Assembly (NCBI GenBank): GCA_018340805.1
Contig: JACMZG010001914.1
Span: forward strand, 46,378,953-46,442,952
Source of the DNA: Microvelia longipes
Taxonomy: Eukaryota; Arthropoda; Insecta; Hemiptera; Veliidae
Length of the DNA stretch: 64,000 bases
Direction of reading: 5' to 3'
The position numbers and the translations under genes were made by a program. Below, one piece after another: positions 36,096 to 47,970 of this stretch. Each line of letters opens with the position of its first letter. The first letter of the stretch is position 1. The notes beneath the pieces were generated by a model that saw only the letters and a list, made by a program, of their open reading frames with translations, had not been told where the DNA came from and did no database searches.

Positions 36096-36422
36096 ATGCT
36101 ACTTTTATTTGAAAATATTACCGATTCAATTAGAAGCCCTGAAAGTATATTCAAACAAAAAGAAGTATTAATGGACTATAAAAAATTTAACTAGTGAAAA
36201 AGGTAAAAAAGACAGTCTAACTATATTTTTTTTTCAACTATATATGGACTGCTGGCTTCTTTTATAAACCTTTTCCCTAGTAGATTCAAACATTTTATAT
36301 TATTATCTTATATTATATTTAAAATTGTCATAGTCTCCGTAATTATAAATAATCCATAATTTTTGTGCTCTAAACTGACTCTCATCGTTATTATCAATAT
36401 TCTACCTCATTTATTCAAATAA
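36096..36422. other. AT-rich non-coding stretch
   Basis: No gene or repeat recognised. Confidence 0.4.
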
Positions 36423-36998
36423 TATAATTAAAATTTACGTAGACTGCAGTCCTAAAATAATTTGATTTTATTTAATAATTAATACAACATTTCACTGAGC
36501 GAAGCTCAGCTTCCTCAGGTGATTGAATTAATCGCAAAAAATAAAACTAAATCGAATTTAAACAAGTAACACAATTTAAAATAGTAAGAAAATTTAAAAC
36601 GATTTAGACTTAATGACACAAAACTGTCAGTAAACAAAAACAGTTTAGGGAGGCAGGGACAAACTAGCAACTGTTATTTATTCATGAATAAAAAACAGGA
36701 TATAAATTGTATTTACTCAATTATTCTAAATTTAAAAAGACCCCCTAAAAATACAGTATCTCCGTTTGCTGATACAAATCTCCCTGCAGTTATTAGTTAG
36801 TCACAGCCTCCCTAACCTGTTTTTGTTTACTGACAGTTTTCTGTCATTAACACTATATTATTTCCAATTGTGTTACTATTTTATATTCAATTAGTTTTAT
36901 TTTGTGTGATTAATTCAATCACATGAACTTTGTGTTAACTATTAAATAAAATTATATTATTTTTAAGGATTGCAGTCTACGTAAATTTTAATTATATA
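36423..36998. mobile_element. Foldback element, about 576 bp
   Basis: The ends are ATAATTAAAATTTACGTAGA and its inverse, followed inward by GACTGCAGTCCT against its inverse. Matching continues through AATTAATCNNAAAATAAAAC, TGTGTTACT and the CTGTCAGTAAACAAAAACAG block. Arms exceed 200 bp with moderate divergence. Confidence 0.85.
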
Positions 36999-37511
36999 TA
37001 TATTATACAAAATACCAGTCCAAGAAATTCACTCTTTTATAAAATTAAATATGATTTAAATAATTTGTTTTGAGGGCAGATTCGTGTATACGGGATCTAT
37101 AATCCGATGTGCCTGAAATGCTGATAGTTGTCAGGACTGGATGGAATATATCAGGCTATGAACCACTCCTTCATGTCAATGTATTGTGGTGTAGTCACTG
37201 TGGTACATTGCCATTAGACATCGGTTATTGTGATCAGGCTTTCTTATTGACTCTTGTTGTAAGGTATAAAGGTTTTTGGGGTTTGTGAAAAAAATGTCAA
37301 CTGCATTTACAGCTAACTTTAACTTAAGCTCGCTTTACTTAAACTAAAAATCAGAGCTAACTTAAACTGAAGTTGGAGCTAATTTAAATTTAAGCTAGAT
37401 TATCTAAACTGCAGTAAAAAGCTAACTTAAAGTAAAGCTAGAATAACTTGAACCATAGGTAGAGGTAACTTTAACTGAAGTCCTAAGTAACTTTTAAAAC
37501 GTTTAATAGTA

Positions 37512-37515
<4 letters not shown>
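36999..37515. other. Non-coding stretch
   Basis: A less AT-biased block lies at 37080-37260 with no ORF. A weak degenerate repeat of GCTAACTTAAACTGAAG type runs from 37310 to 37500. Confidence 0.4.
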
Positions 37516-37562
<47 letters not shown>

Positions 37563-37575
37563 TATATATATATAA
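37516..37575. repeat. (AT)n microsatellite
   Basis: Short AT dinucleotide run. Confidence 0.97.
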
Positions 37576-38682
37576 CTTTTTGAAACAAACTAAATTTGAA
37601 CAAGATCATGAAGTCTATTTCTAGTTCTATACGGTACTATTTAGTTATTCTACACAGGGTGATTATAAATATGAATGTTTGACAGTTCATAATTATGCAC
37701 TATTAATATTATATGAGCCATTTGTACTTATAATTAAATGGTCTTTACCTAAAATATTATTCTGGTTTAATATCGATTTGATATGACCCTCGTATTACCT
37801 CTTATAACGCTCCGATATCACACCTCATGGGGAGGGAACAATTTTAGGAGTACAAAAACACAGTGTCTGTACACTTTAAAAAGTCTTGTATTCAAAGCGA
37901 TCACAATAAACGGATTTACATTGAATACTTTGTAGTTTACAAAAACAAATCTATTCAAATCAACGACATTAAGATTTTAGTGAATGGTATCGTATCCTAC
38001 TAATTCAGTTTGGTTTTTACATCAAGTTTAAAATGTTGTCAAGTCAACCATATTATTTTTAAGTATTGTACAATCATTTTGTCATTTTTCTCTTACTAAA
38101 ATGATTTAAAGGTTCAGTGACTCTGGAACGAATTTTATAATCGATTACGAGTATAAAAACAAATAAAAAATTATTCAATCCAAGTGGATATTAATTTTTC
38201 TTAATTTGATTAAAAAGCTGATGAAGAAACGCTTAATGGATTTATCGAATTTATATTGGCATTGATTAATGATTGTCTAAATTGGTTTTAATGGAATTTG
38301 TCGATAGCAGTCCTTGCGGAATATTTTATTGACAATGTGAGTTTGGATAAAGGTGATTAAAAGAAAGTATCCTATTCTTTTAAAAAATATTTTGATATCG
38401 AAATACTTCGATATTGCGAAATTTTAGATAATATTCTTCGATATGGCGAAATAAGAAATTTTCTTATTTATTCCCACCATTTTTTCTATGGCTTATTCGA
38501 AAGTATGTAACTCACTGTAAATACTATAAAAATTATATTTTACAAGATATAGAAAAAAAATGAAATAATGATTCCAAGTGGAATCATAAGTGAAAGAGTG
38601 GTTATCCATCCAGGTAGTGACCTCGCTCGATGCTGCTTAACATTAGTGAGCTAACATAAACTGTACTTATTTGTGTCATTCC
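37576..38682. other. Non-coding stretch
   Basis: AT-rich, no gene. TTCGATATNGCGAAAT motifs repeat near 38405-38455. Confidence 0.4.
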
Positions 38683-39392
38683 GGAGTACCTCGGAACTTT
38701 TCCTTATCACATCGGATTTGCTACGCTCATCCGGACTCGCTTCGCTCGTTCTCAGATAGTAAATACATCGATCCGTTTCATTCTAGCAGTCATCCCGCAA
38801 AGTACAGACTACGCTCGATGCGTCGAAATTTTTATGATCTACCAAAATTTATGGATTTACTTGTTGTACTCTAACAAAACTTGATGTACTTATTTATTAC
38901 GTAACTGGGTTTCAGCATAAATGGATTATTTTCCGATTTTTAACCATTTTTAAAAAATGGATACAAAAATTTAACTAATGCTGATAATGCTATGAAACTT
39001 GGCATGTATGTTAGTCTTATACATGGCTACATGCGTGCTAAATGTCAATTGGATTGCATTATTTTTCCGTGTTTTATATTTTTTTTAATTTGTTAAAATT
39101 CACTATTTCGGGTTAATGACTAAAAAAAATTTCCGAATTGCACAACTGCAGCGGTAGACTGAAGTTTTAACTCTTTAGCATTAATACACTTGGAGCTACA
39201 ATGATAACCAACACACACACATATACAGACAGACAACTTTGCAAAAACCACTCAAGAGGGCTTAAATCACATGAAACTGATAATTCCGGTGGCATCCTGG
39301 TTTCGAATTTTTTTTATTAATTATTATTAATAATTAGGAATAATTATTAATTATTCCTTATTATACCTACGGTATAAATAAGGAAAGTAAAA
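38683..39392 (+). mobile_element. TACCTCGG-family element, near full length
   Basis: Head GGAGTACCTCGGAACTTTTC, then GGACTCGCTTCGCTCGTTC and a middle with ATTATTTTCCGATTTTTAAC. The tail has CACACACACATATACAGACA, CCACTCAAGAGGGCTT and GATAATTCCGGTGGCATCC, and ends in a small hairpin around ATACCTACGGTATAAATAAG and GGAAAGTAAAA. No protein is encoded. Confidence 0.8.
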
Positions 39393-40209
39393 TTTAGAAA
39401 ATTTAAATGCTCCAGTCGTTATGTTGCTAAATATCACACGATACCGTTCATAACAATTAAACTCCAATTTAATTCTTGTGTTGTTATTCTATTTTGTTGT
39501 TTATATTTTTTTTACTTTATAATTATAGGCTTTCTTTTTTCGTATTTTTACTAAATAGCATTTCCTAGGTAAGGGCCTGCGGTTTACGAGAAAGCACAAA
39601 GTTTTGCGGTTGGCTTTATATTCATAGTTTGAAACAAACCCCAACTATATGTCTCTTACTGTCAATTGTGTCTTGTAAAAAAAATATTATTTTATTTCTT
39701 TAATAGGAAGTCCTATAAATTACTTTTTACTGTAATACGATATTAGAAAACTACCGGTTGAAGAAATGCTTTAGAAAAAAAGGCGTCAAGTTTTGCGGTT
39801 TTTAATAAAGAATGTCTAGGAGAATATTTTAAATATTATTGTTAAATAGATCAAAAACTTTCTAGTAGAACTGAGAAAGGGAATTATCGCTGGTGAGGAT
39901 TTTTTTGTCTACAGTTTTTAAAAAGTATAAAATGGGCATTGTATGTTTAGGACTGTATTATTATATTATTAATAAAATGTGTTAGATGTATATATAACGT
40001 CATGATTGGTGCAAATATCATGTGTGAAATATTATCCTACGAAATCACATTAGTTTAACCTGATCTTAACTGCATCTAAGGCTTGCACAGTTCTTTAGAT
40101 GTTTAAGTTTTAATTGCTTGTTTTTATGATTTTTGTCATTTTTACTACTTATTGACTGCTATTAATGACGATTTTGAAAATGAGATAGAAAAGATGAATC
40201 CCATATTTG
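39393..40209. other. Non-coding stretch
   Basis: AT-rich; the motif AAGTTTTGCGGTT occurs twice (39600 and 39788). No gene. Confidence 0.4.
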
Positions 40210-40935
40210 GCAGCATACGTTGCCTGCTCTCTCCAAAATATGTTGCCAGCACTCTTTAACATAAGTTGCCAGCACCTCCCCACCAAACGTTGCCGCACTC
40301 TCCATCGTACGTTAAGAGCACCCTCAAAAGTGTGTGCCAGCAAACGTTAACATAAATTGCCAGCACCTCCCACCAAACGTTGCCCGCACTCTCCATCGTA
40401 CGTTAAGAGCACCCTCAAAAGTGTGTTGCCAGCAAACTTTAACATAAGTTGCCAGCACCTCCCAACAAACTTTTCCCGCACTCTCCATCGTATGTTGAGA
40501 GCACTCTCAAAATATGTTGCCAGCGCCTCTAACATTTATTGAGAGTACCCTCCAACAAACGTCGCCCGCATGCTCCATCGTACGTTGAGAGCACCCTCCT
40601 AAATACGTTGCCAGCACTCTTTAACATGAGTTGCTAGCACCCCCTACATCCATTGCCAGCACCCTCCAACATTCGTTGTCCGCACTCTCTATCGTACTTT
40701 TAGAGCACCCTCCAACATAGGTTGCCAGCACTCTTCAACATAAGTTGCCAGCACCCCGAATCATTCATTACCTGCACCCTCCAACATACTTTGCCAGGCA
40801 CTCTTCAACATAATAACAGCACCCCCAAACATTCATTACCTGCACCCTCCAACATACGTTGCCAGGCACTCTTCAACATAAGTTAACAGCACCCCGAATC
40901 ATTCATTACCTGCACCCTCCAACATACTTTGGAGG
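40210..40935. repeat. 22-bp minisatellite with higher-order order
   Basis: About 33 units of roughly 22 bp, based on GTTGCCAGCACTCTTCAACATA. Variants GTTGCCCGCACTCTCCATCG and GTTAAGAGCACCCTCAAAAG alternate, so blocks of four to five units repeat as a set. ORFs in it are artefacts. Confidence 0.93.
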
Positions 40936-42487
40936 GAAGTAACCCCAGTAATCGACCTAAAAAAAACTCATCATGTGTTTATCCTTATTTTGTAGCGGTT
41001 TTAAAGTAGTTTTATCAGACTATAGGCGCGTTAGGTTTTATCATAAAATATGTCTTTAAATGTACTGAGGCGGCATCACGTTTTCAAGTTTAACATTTAA
41101 AAAGAGTTTTTAAGTTTTACGTCTCTCAAAAAGTATTGTGACTCCATTAACTAGTTATCTTGAAAGTGTTTCAAATCAGGATAGGAAGTGAATTGCCCGA
41201 GCTCTGGGTCAGTTACCACGCACCGCTGCGTATCACAGCTCTGCATCTAGATCTTTAGTGCTAAAGACAATGGCAACTTGTATGTAGTTATTTTTGACCC
41301 TGAAATCTACAATTCATGTCGAGTTTGTTTTCATTTAACTGCATCTTTTCTGTTTTTATCTTACTGTTTTTAGTCTAGTCTATCCTATCTTTTAACCGAG
41401 CAGTTAAAAACGGTTATTAATTACAAAATGTATCAGTCAAACTCTAGTTTATATGCAAAATTAACTAAAAGATTATAAACCGTATCATGTAATCTAATTC
41501 AAAATCTTCTATTTTATTTATGGCTTCAAAGTCTCCAAAAAAAATCTCCCAATTCATTTGTGGCATTATAGTCTCCAGAGAAATTCCGAAAAACCAAATA
41601 TTTTCATTAATTTTTGTTTGATTTTCGAAATCGACAAAAAAGGGGACATTTTTACTTCCTCTAGTTCTTTGTTATCAGGTGATATAATAAGGACGATATC
41701 AAATTTAATTTCAACCCGAGAAACCGTTTGAAACTATCGTGTCGTGTTTGAAAGTTTACGTGTTTGAAAGTTTAGTATGATATTTGTGGCGGGAATCGTA
41801 ACGCTCGAGCAAAATACGCAGCGTAATCGGTCATACGGTCGATACGCTTTGTCTATCACACTGCACGAGATTATGTTTATTACACATTTTTTAACAAATT
41901 ATCGTACTTTGTGAAATGTATTTTTTTTACGTCTTGTTATTTATTTTCTTTTCATATGTCAAAATACATTAACTGTTGCAAATGATAACCTCTGCTTAAT
42001 CAATCAAATATTTACTCCTATCATTATTAATTTAATAGAATATCAATTTACTCCTAAGCCATCGCTACTCCAAGACACGAGAATTGACGATCTTCGTCCT
42101 TAACAATAACGTATCATTACGAATTTAGTAATTTGATTGTCGAAACTTGTAATTTTCCTGCAATTTTCATTTTTTCACAAATCATTAAATACATCAGGTT
42201 ATTGAACGAACCTTGATTTTTTTTACATTCGTCTGAAATTATTTAAATTATCAATTGTAAAATTATAAACTGTATTGCATGTATGTATAAATTATTTTTT
42301 AAAATATATAATTGCGCAGACTATGACAATTTAAAATGCATTTTTTTCAACATTTGATTACACTGTAATTGTCTTGTTTATGGGCTATAATTTGTGTTCG
42401 TCTATCCTGGGTAAGTTAATGGATGATACAACGAAATAAGTATTTTTTTTATTGGGAAATATTTTATGTACTTATGGAAATACTTAT
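40936..42487. other. Non-coding stretch
   Basis: About 1.5 kb without a supportable gene. A less AT-rich block at 41190-41280 and another at 41770-41870 (TCGAGCAAAATACGCAGCG) contain no ORF of note. Confidence 0.4.
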
Positions 42488-43105
42488 ACACTACCAAGTA
42501 TGGAATGTAATTCTGCGAAGGTACGAATGGAAAGTGTGATATACTGCATTTGTTGATTTTAAATCTATAATCATCACATGTTCGTTATCATCCACTTGTC
42601 TTTAAAATCACCTCAATCTCGCGTCACGAATTAAATCTGGATCAAATCACTGGTATCAAATCAAGTGGTATTACGTCACGCGGTGGATTCCATCTCTGTT
42701 TTTTTTCCTCGGTGGATTTTAGAGGCGGTACCTGAGGAACTTAATTCGCCGAGGCTCCTTCCTTACAAAATTGACGGGAACTTAAAGACTCATTTCAATC
42801 GCTTATCATACTACAAGCCTCGCCTTTTAGCGGGACTTTTTCTCCTCCACTTTTACCAACTACAGACTAATTAAAGTCCAACCAATTGGTAGATTCTAAG
42901 TTGATTTAAAATACTTGCCGCGTACATTTAAGTAAGACTTTGAATTAAAAGGGACGAGGAGTTTATATCCGCGTCTCATGTAATACTCGCTACCAAATAT
43001 GGATTGTATAAATCTGCCCAGTTACAATTGAAAAATGTGATCTACAACACGTGATAATTTTAATTGGAGTATCATCTCATGTTGTTGGTCTTATACGTCT
43101 AGTTA
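42488..43105. repeat. Diverged direct repeat pair
   Basis: CTACCAAGTATGGAATGTAA at 42490 and CTACCAAATATGGATTGTAT at 42990 start two similar blocks of about 110 bp (shared AATGNAAANTGTGATNTAC and CATGTTNGT). Such spacing could be terminal direct repeats or an old tandem unit. The frame 42665-42874 lies between them and has no recognised domain. Confidence 0.4.
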
Positions 43106-43321
43106 AGACTTGAAATGATAAGGGCCGAAGATTTTATTTGGTTGATTTAATATTTATCATCAAATTCATGTGATTAATTCGAAGAGGTTACATTTGAACC
43201 AGGGGTAAAAACCGAACCTTTGGGATTTCATTTGTTTTTTTCTTTTTATTGAAAGAGTAAAGATTTTAATATATTAGTTCACATAATCTAGAGCCTTTTC
43301 CACGGCAAATAGGGAAATTGA

Positions 43322-43356
43322 AATTTCTGAGGTTACTGCGAGTAACCTCAGAAATT
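43322..43356. other. Perfect 16-bp hairpin
   Basis: AATTTCTGAGGTTACT, a 3-base loop GCG, and its exact reverse complement. A further CTGAGGTTATTGC follows at 43363. Confidence 0.8.
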
Positions 43357-43794
43357 GAAACTGCTGAGGTTATTGCTGGAGTTCAGAGTGAACACCTACT
43401 GCTCACGAGTATCAAATTATACTCCGAGTCATTACCACGATGTTTTAGGCCCCTAAAGATGTTCCCAACATATTTTGGAGATTAAAACCCTTAGAACTGA
43501 GAACTGAGAACTTCAATTACAACTCAGTCATCAGCATATGACTTTGAATTTTTCACCTTTTGATTCAAGCCAAACTTAGATTCTCCAAATCTGTAGAAGA
43601 TCAGAGCTTCCTGTCATTAAACCTAATTGTTTGTGTTTATCTTAAATTTCACCTGTTGCTATCTCGTAAGAAAGTATAATAGTATTTTATCAAAGCAAAA
43701 ATAGGTTGTGGGTCAGTAGTTACGGTTCAGTGCGCATGCGCCATCTCTCTCACTCACATGTGAGTCTAAAACCAAACAAACCTTCTTTTGATAT
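43357..43794. other. Non-coding stretch
   Basis: No gene or repeat recognised. Confidence 0.4.
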
Positions 43795-43985
43795 ATAACC
43801 TTGATGGATTCTATTTCATATTCTTTAAAGTGTTTTCATCTCCTCACCTACGAACGTAGGTATATAGGGAAAAGTATTGCGTTCAACCAGAATATCCGAA
43901 ACCAGTGTCATTATAATTATCCATATCAGGAATTTTTAGGGTGGTTTTTTCATCATATTGTCCATCATACCTGTGTTTATGATAG
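43795..43985 (-). mobile_element. TACCTCGG-family tail, reversed
   Basis: Inverted relative of the terminal hairpin (CTCACCTACGAACGTAGGTA, then GGGAAAAGTATTGCGTTC) followed by sequence resembling the tail. The frame 43801-44052 runs across it and is not a gene. Confidence 0.5.
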
Positions 43986-44015
43986 AGAGTTGAAAATGGT
44001 AAAAAGAAGACTACA

Positions 44016-44160
44016 GCCCGTATTCAAAGACATCTTCCTAACGTTTTCCTAACATTCTCCTAACATTTTCCTAACATTTTCCTAACATTTTTCTTGTTCC
44101 TTAAGGAGAATGTTAGGAGAATGTTAGGAAAATGTTAGGAAGATGTCTTTGAATACGGGC
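44016..44160. mobile_element. 145-bp hairpin MITE with tandem arm motifs
   Basis: Ends GCCCGTATTCAAAGACATCT and exact inverse. The arms consist of 11-12-bp direct repeats of TTCCTAACATT (inverse AATGTTAGGAA), so the two arms pair in several registers. Confidence 0.9.
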
Positions 44161-44284
44161 CTTAAACTCTACTTGTGCTGCCCAAAAGATATAATTTTTA
44201 GTCCGAGGTTATCCTATTTTAAGTTGAAATTTAACACAAATTAATATGTTAGTAATAATTATTGAGATCAATGGAAAAATCAGG

Positions 44285-45080
44285 CACGGTATACCTCGGA
44301 ACATTTCCTCTTAACATCGAATTCGCTACGCTCATCCGAACTCTCGCTCCCTACTTCGGACTCGCTTCGATTATACAACTAGTTAAATTTATACCTCAAC
44401 ACGTCTTCAAATTCGCTTCACTCTTCCTCAGACAGTAAATTCATCTGTTTCACTCCCAACGGTCACACATCCATGCAATGACCAAGTTCGATGCTACTTT
44501 ACTTTTATGATCCAACAAAAATCATACTTTGTCGTATTAAAACGAAACTTGGTGTACTTATTAATCATGTAAAGTTATGTACTTGTACTAAATTTCAACT
44601 CAATTATATTATTTTCCGATTTTTCACATTTGATTAAAATTGAACTAATGCTGATACTGAGATTACACTTAGTACATATTTTACATGGCTACATTGCTAT
44701 ATCTCAATCAGATTACAACTTTTTTCCTTGTTTTATGATTTAAAAAAAATCTATCGTTATAGCGGGTTAATGACGGCATAAAAAATATTTTCCGCTTAGC
44801 GCGGCTTCGCCTATAGACCCATTTTTGTAAGAAATTTCAACCCTCAATCATAAATACACTTGGAAAAGTGCAATCACAGGTGAATAACAGTGCTGTGTGA
44901 ATAACAGGCACTCTCTCACACACACACACATACACGCACCACATACAGACATCTTTGTGAAAACCATTTAGGAGGGTATAAAAACACCTGAAACCGATAA
45001 TTCCAGTAACATCTCGGTTGCGGATTTTTCGCAAACCAATAGTTTTACTATTACTACAGTATAAATGAGGAAATTATATT
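44285..45080 (+). mobile_element. TACCTCGG-family element, full length
   Basis: GGTATACCTCGGAACATTTC head with two GGACTCGCTTCG-like motifs. The middle has ATTATTTTCCGATTTTTCAC, and the tail has CACACACACACATACACGCA, AACACCTGAAACCGATAATT and TTACTACAGTATAAATGAGG. It agrees in order with the copy at 38683. Confidence 0.8.
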
Positions 45081-45269
45081 TCAGTACTTAATTTTTTGGA
45101 CCGCACTAGTAGATCTGAAAATATATTTCTGAACCAAATTTACACCCTGCCACTGACAAGATGTGATCTAATGTGGTAGACACTTGCTTACATCAGCGCA
45201 GGCTTTTTTCTATATGTTCACGATAGTAAAGGAGGCGAGCATAACTTTAAAGGGTACTAATTAAAAATG

Positions 45270-45270
45270 C

Positions 45271-45319
<49 letters not shown>

Positions 45320-45332
45320 ATATATATATATT
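45270..45332. repeat. (AT)n microsatellite
   Basis: AT dinucleotide run with one TTA interruption. Confidence 0.97.
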
Positions 45333-45594
45333 AATATTACACTCCAATCATAACTTGTCTCATTTCTTGATATGTGAGCGTTCTATTTTCTATGCATTTC
45401 ACATCACTATCTATTTTATAATTTATTGTTTCTTTTATTTGTAATTTTTATTATTAAATATTTTCTCTGTTGCAGTGAGTGAAATATTCTTGATTAGTTT
45501 GAGTTTACTGCTGAGAAATAATTTCTACATCGAGCTATAAAAAGGTTTTTATTTTGCTAGGTATTTTTATTTTAGAGTATAATAAGTTCCTTGG

Positions 45595-46035
45595 CGTTTC
45601 AATGGGACACGATAACTTTGGAACGTTATTTCAGGCGTTTCTATGGACACGGACGTTATTCGGATCGAGGCGTTTTATGGCTAATTTGGAACGTATCTCG
45701 GATCGAGGCGTTTCTATGGGACACGATAACTTTGGAACGTTATCTCGGATCGAGTCGTTTCTAGGGACGTTTCTATGCGATAACTTTGGAACGTTATCTC
45801 GGATCGAGATTTCTATGGGACACGATAACTTTGGAACGTTATCTCGGATCGAGGCGTTTCTATGGGACACGATAACTTTGGACTTATTCGGATCGAGGCT
45901 ATTGGGACAACTTTGGGATCGAGGCGTTTCTATGGACACGATAATCTCGGATCAGGCGTTTCTATGGGACACGATAACTTTGGAACATTATCTCGGATCG
46001 AGGCGTTTCTATGGGACACGATAACTTTAAACGGT
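45595..46035. repeat. 47-bp minisatellite
   Basis: About nine full or shortened copies with cores GAGGCGTTTCTATGGGACAC and GATAACTTTGGAACGTTATC. ORFs on both strands are artefacts. Confidence 0.95.
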
Positions 46036-46423
46036 TTTGGATCGAATAAAACATGGTACAAAATCAACCTTGTTAATGTCCCGGCATTAACCCTAAATAT
46101 TGACCCCTCAATGAGGGGTCATTAGGTGGCTCTCATTTCAAAAAATCACAAATATTCTTAGAGTCCTTACATTGGGCTGAAATGTTTACTTAGTTACTAC
46201 GAACGGTTCACAAAAAGGAAGTTTTATTTTATTATCAGTATTAGTTCTGGTTTCATTTATTGACATATATATGACAAACAAAACATTATGTCCTTGATTA
46301 ATATAATGTAAAAAAAATAAAATGTTTGACTTATGCATTTAAAAATTCGCTTGAATAGTGGCGAATTTTTCAAGTTATGCCACTTATAAATCAGTAATAT
46401 GACGAACTGATAAAGCATAACTA
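46036..46423. other. Non-coding stretch
   Basis: A small hairpin TGACCCCTCA-ATG-AGGGGTCA lies at about 46102-46124. The minus frame 46257-46505 has no domain. Confidence 0.4.
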
Positions 46424-46500
46424 GCATGGCGAAGCGGCCACGGGGTGGCACGGTGACCGTGGAGCGGCCCTGTATTTTGTTTGAGCGAAGCGTGTCTGAA
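46424..46500 (+). repeat. GC-rich dispersed repeat fragment
   Basis: Related to 9113-9205 (GGCGAAGCGGCCACGGGG, GTGGAGCGGCCCTG), followed by a GAGCGAAGCGTGTCTGAAG motif like the TACCTCGG-family head read in reverse. Confidence 0.45.
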
Positions 46501-46558
46501 GACAAACTTTCATATGAATAAGGCGATTTCTAGACTAATGACGAGCTAATATAATAAT

Positions 46559-46775
46559 GCCCGTTTTAGGGCCTTCCGGCCCTTCAGGGTATTCGCCCTG
46601 CGGGAACCACCTCGGATGGGTCACATCTACTATGCTCAAAGTAAAGCTAAAGTTGGCGAAATCTTTTTACATCAAATTCTATTTATAAAAACTGAGAGCA
46701 TAGCCCGGGCTGTGAACCCCGGACCTCCGTTGCCGAAGTCTAGTACTATACGACCGCGGCTACGAAAGCAGATTA
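46559..46775 (-). mobile_element. tRNA-derived SINE, family 1, copy 2
   Basis: Read on the minus strand: head with GTCGTATAGTACTAGAC and B-box-like GGGGTTCACAGCCC. The body has GCCAACTTTAG, CCGAGGTGGTTCCCGCAGGG and GGGCCGGAAGGCCC, then GGGCATTATTATA. It aligns in order with 2521-2765 and is better preserved in the body. Confidence 0.8.
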
Positions 46776-47384
46776 TGACGAGCTAAGCGAGTCTTAAATG
46801 TTAAGGATAAGCTTAGCGAATCCTATTTAGCGAAAAAAAAATCGACGTACTTCTCCCCCGGTTTTGTTAATGGGAATACTAAGTAACAAACGATGAGGTG
46901 ATATAAATAACATTTTGTATCACTTGAAACCCATTCGAGTTTCAAGTGATTTTTCATCCACATGAGTTTCCTTATTTGAAGAATTTCTTATTAGTATCCT
47001 TCAGGATGGAGGACATAATTGAAATGTTAGTCATATTTGTATGAAGTCAAAGATTGTGGGAAGATGTGACCCGCGGTGAGGTTGGTGGCACACTTCGGTG
47101 GGGCACCCATATAACGGTGATACCACCTCGTCATTCTCTCTACTCTTACATAATTTCTTAGCTTTAGATCTTTTTTAACCTACTTAACACCAAGGCAAGG
47201 TCATCTCATTCCTGTTTCTTTCCAAAATTAACAATTTTTCTTTCTTTTTCGCTTCGATTTGATGTTTCTCAAAAACCCGATGAGCTGAAATTAACGGAAA
47301 AACTCGAAGATACAGTAGATAACCTAAAATCGTTTGGGAAACTTAAACTTGTCGAGAAAACCAACTTTATTGTTAGTTTCTAAG
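46776..47384. other. Non-coding stretch
   Basis: GAGCTAAGCGAGTC and AAGCTTAGCGAATCC at 46780-46830 are relatives of the TACCTCGG-family head in reverse. The palindrome CACTTGAAACNNNTTCGAGTTTCAAGTG lies at about 46921-46951. Confidence 0.45.
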
Positions 47385-47640
47385 TATAATAATTTTATTA
47401 TTTATACTTATTTGTACAGCCACTGATGTTGACCTAAGTATAATAATATGTATTATTTATAACTTATTTGTACAGCCACTGATGTTGACCTAAGTATAAT
47501 AATTTGTATTTTCTTATTTGTACAGCCACTGATGTTACCTAGTATAATATTGTATTATTTATACTTATTTGTACAGCCACTGATGTTGACCTAAGTATGT
47601 ATTATTTATACTTATTTGTACAGCCACTGATGTTGACCTC
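47385..47640. repeat. 55-bp minisatellite
   Basis: Five copies with cores TAAGTATAATAATTTGTATT and CAGCCACTGATGTTGACC. Confidence 0.95.
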
Positions 47641-47714
47641 TAGTTAGGTTAAAAGATCTTAAAATAATTTATTGGTGGAGAGGCTCTTTTCTTTGTTCCT
47701 TTCTCTAAACTTCC

Positions 47715-47970
47715 AATAGGATATCCTAACTTCTGGAAACCCAAACTTCCAATAGGAATAAGATAATACTGGAAAAACCCTAAGGAAATAAGATATACTG
47801 GAAAACCTAAACTTCAATAGGATAAGATAATACTGGAAAAACCCTAAACTTCCAATAGGACAATAAGTAATACTGGAAAAACCTAAATTCCAATAGGATA
47901 ATAAGATAATACTGGAAAACCCTAAACTTCCAATAGGATAATAAGATAATACTGGAAAAACCCTAAACTT
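47715..47970. repeat. 41-bp minisatellite
   Basis: Six copies with cores TTCCAATAGGATAATAAGAT and AATACTGGAAAAACCCTAAA; only about 70 bp after the preceding, unrelated array. Confidence 0.95.

Noticed and set aside
45554..46125. Frames of 87-156 codons on both strands
   Set aside because: 47-bp minisatellite shadows.
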